Source of the DNA: Neoalteromonas facilis
GTDB taxonomy: Bacteria > Pseudomonadota > Gammaproteobacteria > Enterobacterales > Alteromonadaceae
Direction: 5' to 3'
Assembly: GCF_002807665.1 (NCBI RefSeq)
Contig: NZ_PEAY01000003.1
Span: forward strand, 503-64,502
Length of the DNA stretch: 64,000 nucleotides
Both the position numbers and the translations under genes were made by a program. This document shows, one piece after another, positions 54,901 to 64,000 of the stretch; the first letter of the stretch is position 1, and each line of letters opens with the position of its first letter. The notes under the pieces were generated by a model. That model did no database searches and was not told where the DNA came from. It saw only the letters and a list, made by a program, of their open reading frames with translations.

Positions 54901-56946
54901 TTAGCATTCACCACGTTTAATTTGCCGCAGTAAAAAACGATTGGGTGCCGTTGCATTTAACAGCGGCTGCCCGATAGGTAAAGGTTCCGCTAACATTTCG
55001 CTGACAAGGCGCTCAGCCATCAGCGGTGCCGTAGTAAACCCTCGAGAACCTAATCCGGTTAACACATAGGTACCCGCTTGAACGGTTGGGGAGGGCACGC
55101 TTACATAGCGATGATACACCTGCGCATATTGCTGACGCTGTACTGATAATTCCGGGGCTGCGCCCACAATGGGCAGATGGTCAGGGGTAGAACAACGTAC
55201 TGCTGCCCGACCCGATAACGACGAAGGAATGTTACTTGCCCACGGACAATCGGCTAATGAACGCGCATGCATCGCTATGTTTTGTTCAGTTTCGCTCGTG
55301 CGGTATTCCGTGTTGGTGTCGTTTTTAACGTAGGTTGAACCCAGTGCATGTGTATTATTGTATGACGGGGTTAGATACCCTTTGTGACACAATACTGTTT
55401 TTAGGCCAGCTAGAGGCATTTCGCATTGAATGGTTTCGACTTGCCCTCGTGTTAGGTTATAGGGCAACCCTGAAAGGGAATGTATCTTTTCCGCCTCATG
55501 ACCGGTAGCAAATACAATAGCATTGGCTTGGATAGCATAAGGAGTAGGGCCGCTGACGCTGACACTGATGCTGTCTGGTGTGCTATCAGCGCACGTGTGT
55601 TCTACGTATTCAGTCTCAGTCAGGATAGTTAAATCCGTTTGTGCTTTTGCGGCACTAAAAAGTGCATTTACAATTTCTTTAGGGGCAGCCCAACCCGCAT
55701 CAGGAATAAACAATCCAGTATAGGGTAAATCAACGCCTGAAAGTTGCGTAGCTTGCTCAGCAGTAACGGCATGCACCAACGACGAAGGCCACACATTTGT
55801 GGTAATAAGATTGTCTTGGCGAGCGCGAACTTCATCGGAAAAGCCCACTTGCAATACACCACACCATGCGTGAGCAAAGTCATACCCTTGCTGAATGAGT
55901 TCATCATATACGCGTCTGGCATAACTGAAACAACTGAGTTGGATCAAACTTAATTGACTGGTCGTTGCATGGAGCTGAGGGTATATGCCAGCTTGTGGGT
56001 TGCCTGAAGCCGCTGACGCTACGTCCTGGTCTTTGCAGATAACAGTGACCTTTATTTTTCTACGTGCGAGGGCATAAGCCAGCGATGCGCCTGCAATACC
56101 TGCACCGACAACCACCACATGGGGGGGGGCAGATTGCAACATATTGTCCGATAACGGGGTTAAATCATGCTGGCTAACGCTATTTTTAATGTCGTTGGGA
56201 GTATCTAGGTAGCCAGCAAGCATATCGCGCTTACGTCCGAAGCCTTTGCGTTTTTCAACTACAAAGCCGGCTTCTTGCAGCCCGCGTTTAACAAAACCTG
56301 CGGCAGTAAAAGTCGCGAACGTGGCGTTTGGTCTACTTAAGCGAGCCATTTGTTCAAATAACGGGGCTTGCCACATGTCTTCATTCTTATTTGGCGCAAA
56401 GCCATCTAAGAACCACGCGTCTACACCAATACAGGTTGGGGTTTTGCATGCGGACACATGCATTTGTTTGAATGATTCAATTGCATCGCCTATCCACAAA
56501 TCTAAGGTGAATGATACATCGTTATGACTAAACTGCAGGCGTTGGCAACCGGTTGAATTGTAAAAATGTGAATTCAACAGAGATGATGTTAGTGCTAAGT
56601 GAGAAAACGGCGCTAATGCCGTTGACCAATCTTGAGGCGACAATGGGAATTTTTCTGTGGTAATGAAATATAAATGACAAAGAGGTGCGGTAGGATGCGC
56701 ATTACGCCATTCAATAAAAGCTTGTGCAACGGTGAGAAAGTTGAGCCCAGTACCGAATCCCGTCTCAGCGATAACGAAAGATCGGGCCGCAGAGGCCGTC
56801 CAGCGTTGCGCCAGTTGATTGTTGTCGATAAAAACATAGCGGGTTTCTGCTTCACCGTTTTCACGTGAAAAGTAAACGTCGTCATAGTCTTTAGCGATGG
56901 GTGTGCCATCGGCATTGAATTCGATTTGTGCAAAAGTGCGTTGCAA
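54901..56946 (-). CDS. mnmC: Bifunctional tRNA mnm5s2U biosynthesis protein MnmC
   Basis: A 681-residue fused enzyme (E. coli MnmC 668 aa) for the last two steps of wobble uridine modification. Residues 1-250 form the SAM methyltransferase domain (AETGFGTGLNFL at about 60-71); residues 275-681 form the FAD-dependent demodification domain (VVVGAGIAGASLAYALA). The start is poorly marked: TTG at 56946 is used here, with an ATT two codons before as a remote alternative. Divergent from fabB, the same neighbourhood as in E. coli. Confidence 0.95.
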   Translation of the reverse strand: MQRTFAQIEFNADGTPIAKDYDDVYFSRENGEAETRYVFIDNNQLAQRWTASAARSFVIAETGFGTGLNFLTVAQAFIEWRNAHPTAPLCHLYFITTEKFPLSPQDWSTALAPFSHLALTSSLLNSHFYNSTGCQRLQFSHNDVSFTLDLWIGDAIESFKQMHVSACKTPTCIGVDAWFLDGFAPNKNEDMWQAPLFEQMARLSRPNATFATFTAAGFVKRGLQEAGFVVEKRKGFGRKRDMLAGYLDTPNDIKNSVSQHDLTPLSDNMLQSAPPHVVVVGAGIAGASLAYALARRKIKVTVICKDQDVASAASGNPQAGIYPQLHATTSQLSLIQLSCFSYARRVYDELIQQGYDFAHAWCGVLQVGFSDEVRARQDNLITTNVWPSSLVHAVTAEQATQLSGVDLPYTGLFIPDAGWAAPKEIVNALFSAAKAQTDLTILTETEYVEHTCADSTPDSISVSVSGPTPYAIQANAIVFATGHEAEKIHSLSGLPYNLTRGQVETIQCEMPLAGLKTVLCHKGYLTPSYNNTHALGSTYVKNDTNTEYRTSETEQNIAMHARSLADCPWASNIPSSLSGRAAVRCSTPDHLPIVGAAPELSVQRQQYAQVYHRYVSVPSPTVQAGTYVLTGLGSRGFTTAPLMAERLVSEMLAEPLPIGQPLLNATAPNRFLLRQIKRGEC

Positions 56947-57031
56947 GCGAATGTCTCTGTCAGTATGGTTTCATGAGTGTGCGCATAATACCTGTAATTG
57001 GCTAAAATTGCTGTTGGCATTGCGCATGTTG

Positions 57032-57048
57032 AAAAGAGCAGACCACTT
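57032..57048 (+). promoter_or_regulatory. Candidate FadR activator site at the fabB promoter
   Basis: AAAAGAGCAGACCACTT matches 11 of 16 fixed positions of the FadR consensus, with a good right half GACCA(C)TT. A -10-like TACTAT lies at 57065-57070, and the sequence at -35 (ACCACT) is poor and inside the box, as expected for an activator-dependent promoter. E. coli FadR activates fabB from a site near -40. Confidence 0.4.
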
Positions 57049-57098
57049 TATTCTGTGAAACTATTACTATAAGCCGTCTAAAAATAACTAGGTGAAAT

Positions 57099-58310
57099 AT
57101 GAGAAGAGCAGTTATTACCGGTATCGGCATCGTGTCGAGCATAGGTACCGATCAAAACGCCGTAAGCGAGTCATTAAGACAGGGTAAATCTGGTATTACG
57201 TTTTCTGAGCAGTTTGCCGAAATGGGCATGCGCAGTCAGGTGTGGGGTCAGGTAGACATTGATTTTTCAGAGCACATTGATCGTAAAGCAATGCGCTTTA
57301 TGGGCGATGCTGCAGCTTATGCTTATGTAGCAATGCAACAAGCAGTGGCAGATTCAGGTCTAACAGAAGAGCAAATCTCAAATCCACGCACTGGTATTAT
57401 TGCCGGTTCGGGCGGGGCGTCCTCTGTAAACCAGGTCGCATCTGCTGATATTTTGCGCGAAAAAGGCGTTAAACGTGTCGGTCCATACATGGTAACCCGA
57501 TGCATGGGATCAACGGTGTCGGCGTGTTTGGCTACACCGTTTAAGATCAAAGGCATTAACTATTCTATTTCTTCTGCCTGTGCTACCAGTGCGCATTGTA
57601 TTGGTAATGCAGTAGAAATGATCCAATTGAATAAGCAAGACGTGGTGTTTGCCGGTGGCGGCGAAGAGTTACATTGGACGTTATCCAGCCAGTTTGATGC
57701 CATGGGCGCATTGTCTTCGAAATACAATGATAACCCGGCTGTGGCTTCTCGCACGTACTGCTCTGAACGTGATGGATTCGTAAGCTCTGGTGGTGGCGGT
57801 ATGGTTGTCGTTGAAGAGCTTGAGCACGCGTTAGCGCGCGGAGCAACAATCTATGCAGAAATCACGGGCTATGGCGCAACCTCTGATGGCTACGACATGG
57901 TCGCTCCAAGCGGTGAAGGCGCGGTGCGTTGTATGCAAATGGCGATGCAAAATATTGATGCGCCAATTGATTACTTAAATACGCATGGTACGTCTACCCC
58001 TGTGGGTGATGTACAAGAGCTTAAAGCGATTAAAGAAGTGTTTGGTGATAAATCACCGCCTATCAGCGCAACCAAGTCTTTGACTGGGCACGCCCTGGGA
58101 GCCGCAGGAGTCAATGAGGCGATATACAGCTTGCTGATGATGAAACACGGCTTTATTGCGCCATCGATTAATATTGATTCGTTGGATCCGGAAGCGCAAG
58201 GGTTAGACATCGTTACGCAAATGCGAGAGGCAGAGCTGAACACTATTATGTCGAATAGCTTTGGTTTCGGCGGTACTAACGCAACGTTAGTGATGTCGCG
58301 TTACCGTTAA
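57099..58310 (+). CDS. fabB: 3-oxoacyl-[acyl-carrier-protein] synthase I
   Basis: A 403-residue KAS I elongating enzyme needed for unsaturated fatty acid synthesis. The catalytic Cys161 ([10 protein letters not shown]), His296 ([11 protein letters not shown]), Lys326 and His331 (TGHALGAAG) correspond to E. coli Cys163, His298, Lys328 and His333 with a constant offset of two. AGGTG precedes the ATG. Transcribed away from mnmC and convergent with a Crp/Fnr gene. Confidence 0.96.
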   Translation: MRRAVITGIGIVSSIGTDQNAVSESLRQGKSGITFSEQFAEMGMRSQVWGQVDIDFSEHIDRKAMRFMGDAAAYAYVAMQQAVADSGLTEEQISNPRTGIIAGSGGASSVNQVASADILREKGVKRVGPYMVTRCMGSTVSACLATPFKIKGINYSISSACATSAHCIGNAVEMIQLNKQDVVFAGGGEELHWTLSSQFDAMGALSSKYNDNPAVASRTYCSERDGFVSSGGGGMVVVEELEHALARGATIYAEITGYGATSDGYDMVAPSGEGAVRCMQMAMQNIDAPIDYLNTHGTSTPVGDVQELKAIKEVFGDKSPPISATKSLTGHALGAAGVNEAIYSLLMMKHGFIAPSINIDSLDPEAQGLDIVTQMREAELNTIMSNSFGFGGTNATLVMSRYR

Positions 58311-58311
58311 G

Positions 58312-59007
58312 TTACTCCCATTCACACAGGGTTTTTAAACCCGTAAGATCGAGCAGGGTGATGCGTCCATAGTGTGTACGCAAAAATCCCTGCTGCTCCA
58401 TCTCTTTCAACAGTCTATTCACGGTTTGGCGCGATGAATTGATCATCATGGCAAGTGTTTCTTGAGACGCTGTGATTTCGCAATTATCGGTACCAACCAG
58501 TCGTTGACCGAAATTACTGCTCAGCAGCACCAAACGTTTGGCCAATTGTTGCTTGAGCGTCAAACTGGCTGAGGCATCAATAAAATTGAATGTGGTCCGC
58601 AATCGCTGACACAATAATTGTGTAAAAAATTGGTAGGCGTCTGGGTTTAAACGTAGCAGGCGATGAAAATCGGCGCGGCTAATAAATGCTAAACGTGTGG
58701 TTTGTTCTGCATGAGCATCATGCGAACGACCCAGCCCATCAAACATCGATATTTCACCAAACCAACTGCCACTATCGAGATATGCCAACACCATTTGTTT
58801 GCCACTACTGTGAAGGTTACTCACTTTGATACGCCCATCGAGCACACAATGAAAGCCGTTGCCTAGATCGCCTTTTGCGTATAGTTGCTTGCCTTTTGGC
58901 AGTGTGACAACTTTTATTACCTGAATGAACGCGTTTTGCACTTCGGTAGCCATGGTATTAAACCATATAGTAGAGCGTAAGATTGCTTGCTGAGAGTCTG
59001 ATAACAT
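58312..59007 (-). CDS. Crp/Fnr family transcriptional regulator
   Basis: A 231-residue regulator with an N-terminal cyclic nucleotide-binding-like barrel (about 15-130, including GNGFHCVLDGRIKV and GSWFGEISMFDG) and a C-terminal winged helix (about 150-225; ASQETLAMMINSSRQTVNRLL is the recognition region). No N-terminal cysteine cluster of FNR is present, so it does not sense oxygen through an Fe-S cluster. Target genes and effector unknown; it is divergent from the class II aldolase gene. Confidence 0.88.
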   Translation of the reverse strand: MLSDSQQAILRSTIWFNTMATEVQNAFIQVIKVVTLPKGKQLYAKGDLGNGFHCVLDGRIKVSNLHSSGKQMVLAYLDSGSWFGEISMFDGLGRSHDAHAEQTTRLAFISRADFHRLLRLNPDAYQFFTQLLCQRLRTTFNFIDASASLTLKQQLAKRLVLLSSNFGQRLVGTDNCEITASQETLAMMINSSRQTVNRLLKEMEQQGFLRTHYGRITLLDLTGLKTLCEWE

Positions 59008-59090
59008 TTTTATAACAGTGTCGCATTCGCGACAGTTGGTTGGGTAGGCAAAGCGTATAGTATTTCTAAATCATTACCAAGGTGAAAATT

Positions 59091-59840
59091 ATGAGTGTTA
59101 AAGAAAGTGTTTCGGCAGAAGAATGGCAATTACGCGTAGATCTCGCAGCCTGTTATCGCACGGTAGCATTATATGGCTGGGATGACTTAGTGTTTACCCA
59201 TATCTCAGCACGTGTACCTGGCCCTGAGCATCATTTCTTAATTAACCCGTACGGTATGATGTTCGATGAAGTGACAGCCTCGAGCTTGGTGAAAGTCGAT
59301 TTACAGGGCAATAAAGTGATGGACAGTGAATATGATATTAATCCTGCTGGATTCACTATTCACAGCGCAGTTCATGAAGCACGAGAAGACGCTAAATGCG
59401 TTATGCATTTACATACGACTGCGGGCATTGCCGTTTCGGTGCAAGAAGACGGATTATTACCTTACAGTCAGCAATCACTTTTTCCTCTCGCTTCATTGTC
59501 TTATCACGATTATGAAGGGGTTGCACTTAACCCTGATGAGAAACAACGCTTAGTGGCAGATCTGGGCAGCACCAATTTTATGATCCTGCGTAACCATGGT
59601 TTGCTGACGTGCGCAGAGACGGTGGCTGACGCATTCCTTGGGATGTTCATTCTGCAGCGAAGCTGTGAAATCCAGATCCAAGCGCAATCTACAGGCGTAG
59701 CGTTAAGACAAATTCCAGCAGAAATTCTTGCCGGTATTCGCGCGCAAGCTCAGCAAGTAACACGTTCTATGGGCGGCTCTTTGGCATGGCCAGGCATCTT
59801 GCGCAAGCTTGACCGCGTATCGCCAGAATACAAAGATTAA
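59091..59840 (+). CDS. Class II aldolase/adducin family protein
   Basis: A 249-residue aldolase-type protein. Zinc-binding and catalytic features include FTHISARVPG near the N-terminus, HLHT around residue 105 and LRNHGLLTC near 172, giving the three histidines of the family. Related proteins act on aldehyde or sugar phosphates, or are bacterial homologues of adducin head domains, so a sugar is not certain. The ATG at 59091 with AAGGTG 7 bp upstream is preferred over the GTG at 59082. It overlaps the hydrolase gene by one base. Confidence 0.82.
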   Translation: MSVKESVSAEEWQLRVDLAACYRTVALYGWDDLVFTHISARVPGPEHHFLINPYGMMFDEVTASSLVKVDLQGNKVMDSEYDINPAGFTIHSAVHEAREDAKCVMHLHTTAGIAVSVQEDGLLPYSQQSLFPLASLSYHDYEGVALNPDEKQRLVADLGSTNFMILRNHGLLTCAETVADAFLGMFILQRSCEIQIQAQSTGVALRQIPAEILAGIRAQAQQVTRSMGGSLAWPGILRKLDRVSPEYKD

Positions 59841-60726
59841 TGCTCGCGCCGGATATTTCCCAATACCGTCAGTCCGCTAGGTATGCCCAACTTAAAGGGC
59901 ATTCCATAGCGTTTTGGCAGCACACAAACCCCTCATCTGCTGGCACAGTGTTGTTTATTCACGGGTTTCCCAGTGCTGCGTGGGACTGGCACCACCAATG
60001 GGCAGCTTTGGCACATGACTACTCATTGGTGGCGCTGGATTTACTGGGCTTTGGTTTGTCTGACAAGCCTCACCCTATCGATATTCATTATCCGAGCAAG
60101 CCGATTTGGTAGAACATCTGTGTGTGCACTTGGGGTTAGTCGACGTCTCTATTGTGGCACATGACTATGGTGATTCTGTGGCTCAAGAGCTGTTAACACG
60201 ACAGGTAGAAGGGCGATTACCGTTTACTATTCAACGATTGATGTGGTTAAACGGTGGACTTTTTTCCGAGAGTCATCGTCCACTCTTGACGCAAAAATTG
60301 CTGCACAGCAAATTGGGTCCATTGTTTCGGTGTTTTATGTCCAAAAACTCATTAAAAAAGGGTTTTACGCGCATTTTTGCTGAGCAAACACCGCCATCTG
60401 ATGAGGTTATTGATAATCTGTGGGCGCTGATGCAGTGCAATGAAGGTGTGCGCGTATTGCCCTCTTTACTGCGTTATCTGGATGAACGAAAAGAGCAACG
60501 TGACCGTTGGGTTGGCGGCATGCAAACCTTTGCTAGCGAGGGGCCTGAACGATTGATCTTCGTTAATGGCGTGCAGGATCCGATTTCAGGCCAGCATATG
60601 CTCGAACGGTTTAAAACATTGTTACCTAACGTGCCGACACTGGGCCTCGACGTCGGCCATTATCCGCAATTAGAAGCCGCCGAAAAGGTGAACGACGCAA
60701 TCATACAATTTCTCAGTGAGTTCTAG
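59840..60726 (+). pseudogene. MEST-like alpha/beta hydrolase, broken by a frameshift
   Basis: Two frames together encode one alpha/beta hydrolase. The first (59840-60112) has LFIHGFPSAAWDWH and GFGLSDKP, then runs out of register at YPSKPIW; the second (from about 60094) continues EQADLVEHL and contains VAHDYGDSVAQEL, the nucleophile elbow of MEST-type hydrolases, and VGHYPQLE with the catalytic His. The frames switch near 60092. Alignment to MEST (HYSIFEQA) suggests a loss of seven bases rather than one. It could be a true mutation or a sequence error; the rest is intact. Confidence 0.8.
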
Positions 60727-60750
60727 AGCGTCATTCGATACACTGCCGCC

Positions 60751-61911
60751 ATGAATATACTCTATGACGATAACATGCCCTATGCGCGCGAGTGTTTCGC
60801 GCAGCTGGGTAATGCAGTGCCTTTTTCCGCTGGTGAATTGACAGCAAACGATTTTTCCGACGTGGAAGCCTTGCTGGTTCGCTCTACGACAACGGTTGAC
60901 CCTAATCTGTTGGCGAATGCAACGTGCTTACGATATGTCGCTACTGCCACAGCCGGTTTCAATCATTTAGATACGGCATTTCTGGCAGCACGTAATATTC
61001 CATGGTATGCAGCTGCCGGTTGCAATGCGGTTGCGGTAGCTGAGTACGTTATCAGCACCTTGTTTGGTTATGCCAGTGCCAATAAGCAAGGGTTAAAATG
61101 GCTGCAACAACGCAGTGTCGGTATCGTCGGTGCTGGGCATGTAGGCAGTGCGCTGTCGAGTAAATTAGACGCGCTGGGGATTTCGTATCAATTGTGCGAT
61201 CCGCCCTTGCAGGCTAGTGGTGATAATCGGCCATTCGTTTCCCTTGATGAGATCCTTTCATGCGATGTAATTTGTCTGCATGTGCCCTTAATCAAAGAGG
61301 GACAATATCCAACCCTGAATTTGCTAAATAAAGCGCACTTAAGTCGGTTAAACGAGCACCAACTTATTATCAATGCCTGTAGAGGCGGAGTTTTGGATGA
61401 GTGCGCCTATGCAGATTTGAGTTTGCAACAAAAAATGCCTCATTTGGTGCTCGATGCGTGGAAGGATGAACCTCACATAAATCTGGACATGAGCACATTA
61501 TGCGATATTGCTACGCCGCATATTGCCGGTCACACGCTTGAAGGAAAAAGTCGCGGCACCGTAATGGTTTATAACTGGTTATGTCAGCAACTAGGCCGTC
61601 AACCAATACTGACATTAGAGGATTTATTACCGCCATTGGACGCACGAACATTGACTTCAGATATGTTGTCAGACGATGGGCTAATACAATCATTGATCTT
61701 TTCGCTATATGATAGTCAACAGGATGATAGGATTTTTCGTCGCGCAATGGCACAATCCGATGATATAGGGATGACCTTTACGCAATTACGTAAAAATTAC
61801 CCTCAGCGCCGAGAATTTGCTTTTCAAACGTTGAAGGTGAATACGCAAGTGTTAGGTCACCCTGTAATTCAGACGCTTCGCGCGCTGGGTTTTACCATAC
61901 AGTCAATTTAA
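60751..61911 (+). CDS. pdxB: Erythronate-4-phosphate dehydrogenase
   Basis: A 386-residue NAD-dependent 2-hydroxyacid dehydrogenase (E. coli PdxB 378 aa), second step of pyridoxal phosphate synthesis in gammaproteobacteria. The Rossmann motif VGIVGAGHVGSAL is at about 117-129; NACRGGVLDE and HIAGHTLEGKSRG (catalytic His) follow, and the C-terminal PdxB dimerisation domain starts near residue 290. Starts 24 bp after the broken hydrolase and is followed by asd, the usual pdxB-asd-fimV order. Confidence 0.95.
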   Translation: MNILYDDNMPYARECFAQLGNAVPFSAGELTANDFSDVEALLVRSTTTVDPNLLANATCLRYVATATAGFNHLDTAFLAARNIPWYAAAGCNAVAVAEYVISTLFGYASANKQGLKWLQQRSVGIVGAGHVGSALSSKLDALGISYQLCDPPLQASGDNRPFVSLDEILSCDVICLHVPLIKEGQYPTLNLLNKAHLSRLNEHQLIINACRGGVLDECAYADLSLQQKMPHLVLDAWKDEPHINLDMSTLCDIATPHIAGHTLEGKSRGTVMVYNWLCQQLGRQPILTLEDLLPPLDARTLTSDMLSDDGLIQSLIFSLYDSQQDDRIFRRAMAQSDDIGMTFTQLRKNYPQRREFAFQTLKVNTQVLGHPVIQTLRALGFTIQSI

Positions 61912-61936
61912 TACTTTCTTAGGAGAAAGCAGGCAC

Positions 61937-62953
61937 ATGTCACAAGCCTTTGATGTCGCCATATTGGGCGCAACAGGTCTCGTCGGTAAGACGATGATTG
62001 AAATTTTGGAAGATCGAGGATTTCCAGTGGGTACGCTATATCCATTAGCCAGTGAGCGTTCAGCAGGTGGCACCATTTCATTTAAAGGTAAAGACATTGA
62101 AGTATTAAACGCGGACACCTTTGATTGGAGCTTAGTGCAATTTGGTTTTTTCTCTGCTGGTGGCAGTGTTTCGGCTAAGTTCGCGCCTTTAGCGGCAGAT
62201 GCTGGCTGTATCGTTATCGATAACACCTCGCACTTTCGTTATGAGCCGGACATTCCATTAGTTGTGCCAGAGGTCAATGCGCATGCGTTGGCAGATTTCC
62301 GCAATCGCAATATTATCGCCAACCCAAACTGTTCAACGATCCAAATGTTAGTGGCGTTAAAACCTATCCACGACGCTGTAGGGATTGATCGTATAAACGT
62401 GTGTACTTATCAATCGGTTTCGGGAGCGGGTAAGTCGGCTATGGACGGACTAGCACAACAAACTGCGTCGTTGATGAATGGGCGAGAGGTCGATACAGCG
62501 GGCTTTAGTCGTCAAATCGCGTTTAACGTTATCCCGCAAATTGACGTATTCATGGACAATGATTACACCAAAGAAGAAATGAAAATGGTGTGGGAAACGC
62601 ACAAAATCATGGGCGATGACAGCATTCGTGTTAATCCAACGGCCGTGCGCGTTCCTGTGTTCTATGGGCACGGAGAAGCGATCCACATTGAAGCCCGTCA
62701 GCCAATAGATGCTGAAGATGTCAAACGTTTGCTAAGAGATGCGCCTGGCATAACAGTCTATGAAGATCGTGAAGACTTCCCGACACAAGTTAGCAGTGCA
62801 AGTGGCAATGACAGTGTGCATGTAGGCCGTATTCGGAACGACGTTTCACACCCGCACGGTATCAACTTGTGGGTAGTTTCAGACAACATCCGCAAAGGCG
62901 CAGCGACGAATAGCGTACAAATTGCTGAGGTCTTGATCCGCGATTATTTATAG
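61937..62953 (+). CDS. asd: Aspartate-semialdehyde dehydrogenase
   Basis: A 338-residue NADP-dependent enzyme that makes aspartate semialdehyde for lysine, threonine, methionine and diaminopimelate synthesis. The N-terminal GATGLVGKTM is at 11-20, and the catalytic Cys132 is in ANPNCSTIQM, so it is an active Asd and not an inactive Usg-type homologue. QSVSGAGKSAMDGL and HGEAIHIEA are also conserved. AGGAG precedes the ATG by about 10 bp. Confidence 0.93.
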   Translation: MSQAFDVAILGATGLVGKTMIEILEDRGFPVGTLYPLASERSAGGTISFKGKDIEVLNADTFDWSLVQFGFFSAGGSVSAKFAPLAADAGCIVIDNTSHFRYEPDIPLVVPEVNAHALADFRNRNIIANPNCSTIQMLVALKPIHDAVGIDRINVCTYQSVSGAGKSAMDGLAQQTASLMNGREVDTAGFSRQIAFNVIPQIDVFMDNDYTKEEMKMVWETHKIMGDDSIRVNPTAVRVPVFYGHGEAIHIEARQPIDAEDVKRLLRDAPGITVYEDREDFPTQVSSASGNDSVHVGRIRNDVSHPHGINLWVVSDNIRKGAATNSVQIAEVLIRDYL

Positions 62954-63000
62954 TCACGGATCTGCTGACTTAATAAAACATAAAGTCGGTCGATAAACAT

Positions 63001-63037
63001 AAGGTAACGCGTCAATGCCGTGTTACCTTTTTTTTTG
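63001..63037 (+). terminator. Rho-independent terminator after asd
   Basis: AAGGTAACGCG (63001-63011) pairs with CGTGTTACCTT (63019-63029; one G-T pair) around a 7-base loop, followed by a run of T to 63037. It separates the pdxB-asd unit from fimV, which therefore needs its own promoter in 63038-63246. Confidence 0.92.
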
Positions 63038-63246
63038 AGATTTAGGTATTCACGCGAATAGTTTTGTTTGCTGATGTGGCACATTGGATTAAAACTTGCA
63101 GTTAAATCGTGAAGTTATAACTAAGTGGGTAACTTTAGTGAGTGTAATAGTGGCTTTTTAGCACCTAAACACATTAAACTAACCACTAGAACACCATGGC
63201 GTGCGCTGGCGTCTTTAGATAAATAAATCCAATAATAAGGAATGCA

Positions 63247-64000
63247 ATGAAAGTGAACCGCTGGATAATGATGAGTGTTGTACTCGCCATCGTTTTTACT
63301 GTGGTTAGCGAATCTTCTGCGCAATCCTCAAACCTCCAAATTGTTGGGCCTAGAGACAGTCAAAGCCAATTCTCCGGCGCCATATACGGGCCTATTGATA
63401 GCGATGATACGTTATGGCGGATCGCGTCCCGTTACCGTCAAAATAGAGACCTGTCTGTTTATCAGGTCATGATCGCTATATATGATTTAAACCCTGAAGC
63501 ATTTGAACAGAACAACATTAACTTGTTGCGTGACGGCGCAATCCTAAAACTGCCTTCAGAGAAATACATATCGCGGATCAACGTAGATGACGCTCGTCAA
63601 CGCGCCGAGTCTGATAGCCAAGCGTTGGGTTTAGATGCAAACAAAGCAGTAGAAGATGCCAACAATATTAAGCCTGCTCAAGACTTAGTTAAAAAAGCGG
63701 ACTTAGACCAGAAAACCCAGCAGATTGAAGAAAAGCTGACCCAGATTGACAACAAGCAGTTGGAACAGTTTGATGCGTTGCGGCAACAGTTTGCCGCGTC
63801 AATCGACAATATTCAGTCATTACTTGATGAAAACCAAAAAGTTTTTGAGCGATTAGACGCGGTTAATCAAGATATCAGCGAATTGCGCAGTCGCGTTGAA
63901 GAGGATGTGCAGCCGCAAGTCAATCAGCAAATCGAGCTGTTAGAAAAAACACTCGGAATTTTAGAGCAAGAGGCCGAGCGCCAAAAAGCAGAAGAAGCCT
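63247..64000 (+). CDS. fimV: FimV-like LysM protein, 5' part (runs off the window)
   Basis: The frame stays open to the end of the window (251 codons). A signal peptide (MKVNRWIMMSVVLAIVFTVV..., cleavage after SA near residue 25) is followed by a FimV-type N-terminal domain with a LysM-like DSDDTLWRIASRYRQNRDL (about 51-69), VYQVMIAIYDLNPEAF and NINLLRDGAILKLP, and from about 140 a Gln/Glu-rich coiled coil. FimV is an inner-membrane, peptidoglycan-binding hub of type IV pili and cell polarity. AAGGA lies 5 bp before the ATG. The rest of the gene, including the C-terminal FimV TPR domain, is outside. Confidence 0.9.
   Translation, partial: MKVNRWIMMSVVLAIVFTVVSESSAQSSNLQIVGPRDSQSQFSGAIYGPIDSDDTLWRIASRYRQNRDLSVYQVMIAIYDLNPEAFEQNNINLLRDGAILKLPSEKYISRINVDDARQRAESDSQALGLDANKAVEDANNIKPAQDLVKKADLDQKTQQIEEKLTQIDNKQLEQFDALRQQFAASIDNIQSLLDENQKVFERLDAVNQDISELRSRVEEDVQPQVNQQIELLEKTLGILEQEAERQKAEEA

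Overview
The window is one contiguous piece of a gammaproteobacterial chromosome, most likely from a marine member of the Alteromonadales (Alteromonadaceae-like). That placement is an inference from gene content and gene order: yoaA-tsaB-(hydrolase)-fadD-rnd-ycgL, the ycgM/ycgN/dsbB/nhaB/fadR block, epmC-(ATP-NAD kinase-like)-yfcL next to mnmC/fabB, and pdxB-asd-fimV. I see no rRNA, tRNA, CRISPR array, insertion sequence or prophage. Most of the window is ordinary core chromosome with dense, short-gap operons; the accessory parts lie at about 22-46 kb.

Layout. 0.3-1.7 kb: a cytoplasmic GH13 alpha-amylase-type enzyme. 1.7-9.3 kb (minus strand): a ten-gene Mrp/Mnh-type cation/proton antiporter operon in the order E-F-G-A'-B-C-D-D-X-D, with a short split A' subunit and three large antiporter-like subunits. 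9.5-19.1 kb (plus strand): yoaA, tsaB, a small unknown gene, an alpha/beta hydrolase, fadD, rnd, ycgL, a MltB-type lytic transglycosylase, ycgM and ycgN. 19.0-21.2 kb (minus): nhaB-dsbB. 21.6-32.5 kb: fadR, two phasins, a patatin lipase paired with a degenerate HD-GYP-like protein, a DUF445 membrane protein, a TetR regulator, a WS/DGAT acyltransferase, two unknown genes and glgC. This region reads as a lipid and storage-compound block.

32.5-36.9 kb (minus) is the most unusual part: a tightly coupled operon of a thermostable-hemolysin family protein, an AMP-dependent ligase lacking the usual A10 lysine, a heme-oxygenase-like diiron oxidase, a short-chain dehydrogenase and an exported TPR-like protein, with a 26-bp palindrome in its promoter region. 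It looks like a small, carrier-protein-free biosynthetic cluster of unknown product. 37-45 kb holds individually transcribed accessory metabolic genes: a CPBP protease, a secreted hydrolase, an old yellow enzyme, a periplasmic binding protein, a GMC oxidoreductase and D-lactate dehydrogenase. 45-48.7 kb: a TetR regulator divergent from a dienoyl-CoA isomerase and fadH, with two matching palindromic operators between them, forming a compact unit for degrading unsaturated fatty acids.

48.8-64 kb returns to core genes: a retropepsin-like protease/thioesterase/FFLEELY-type operon (minus), epmC, an ATP-NAD kinase-like protein and yfcL, two tandem FlgO-domain lipoproteins, mnmC (minus), fabB, a Crp/Fnr regulator (minus), a class II aldolase, a frameshifted MEST-like hydrolase, pdxB, asd and the 5' part of fimV, which runs off the window. 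Fatty-acid metabolism recurs throughout (fadD, fadR, fadH, fabB, WS/DGAT, patatin). Candidate FadR boxes at fadR (good), fabB and fadD (weaker) suggest a shared regulon.
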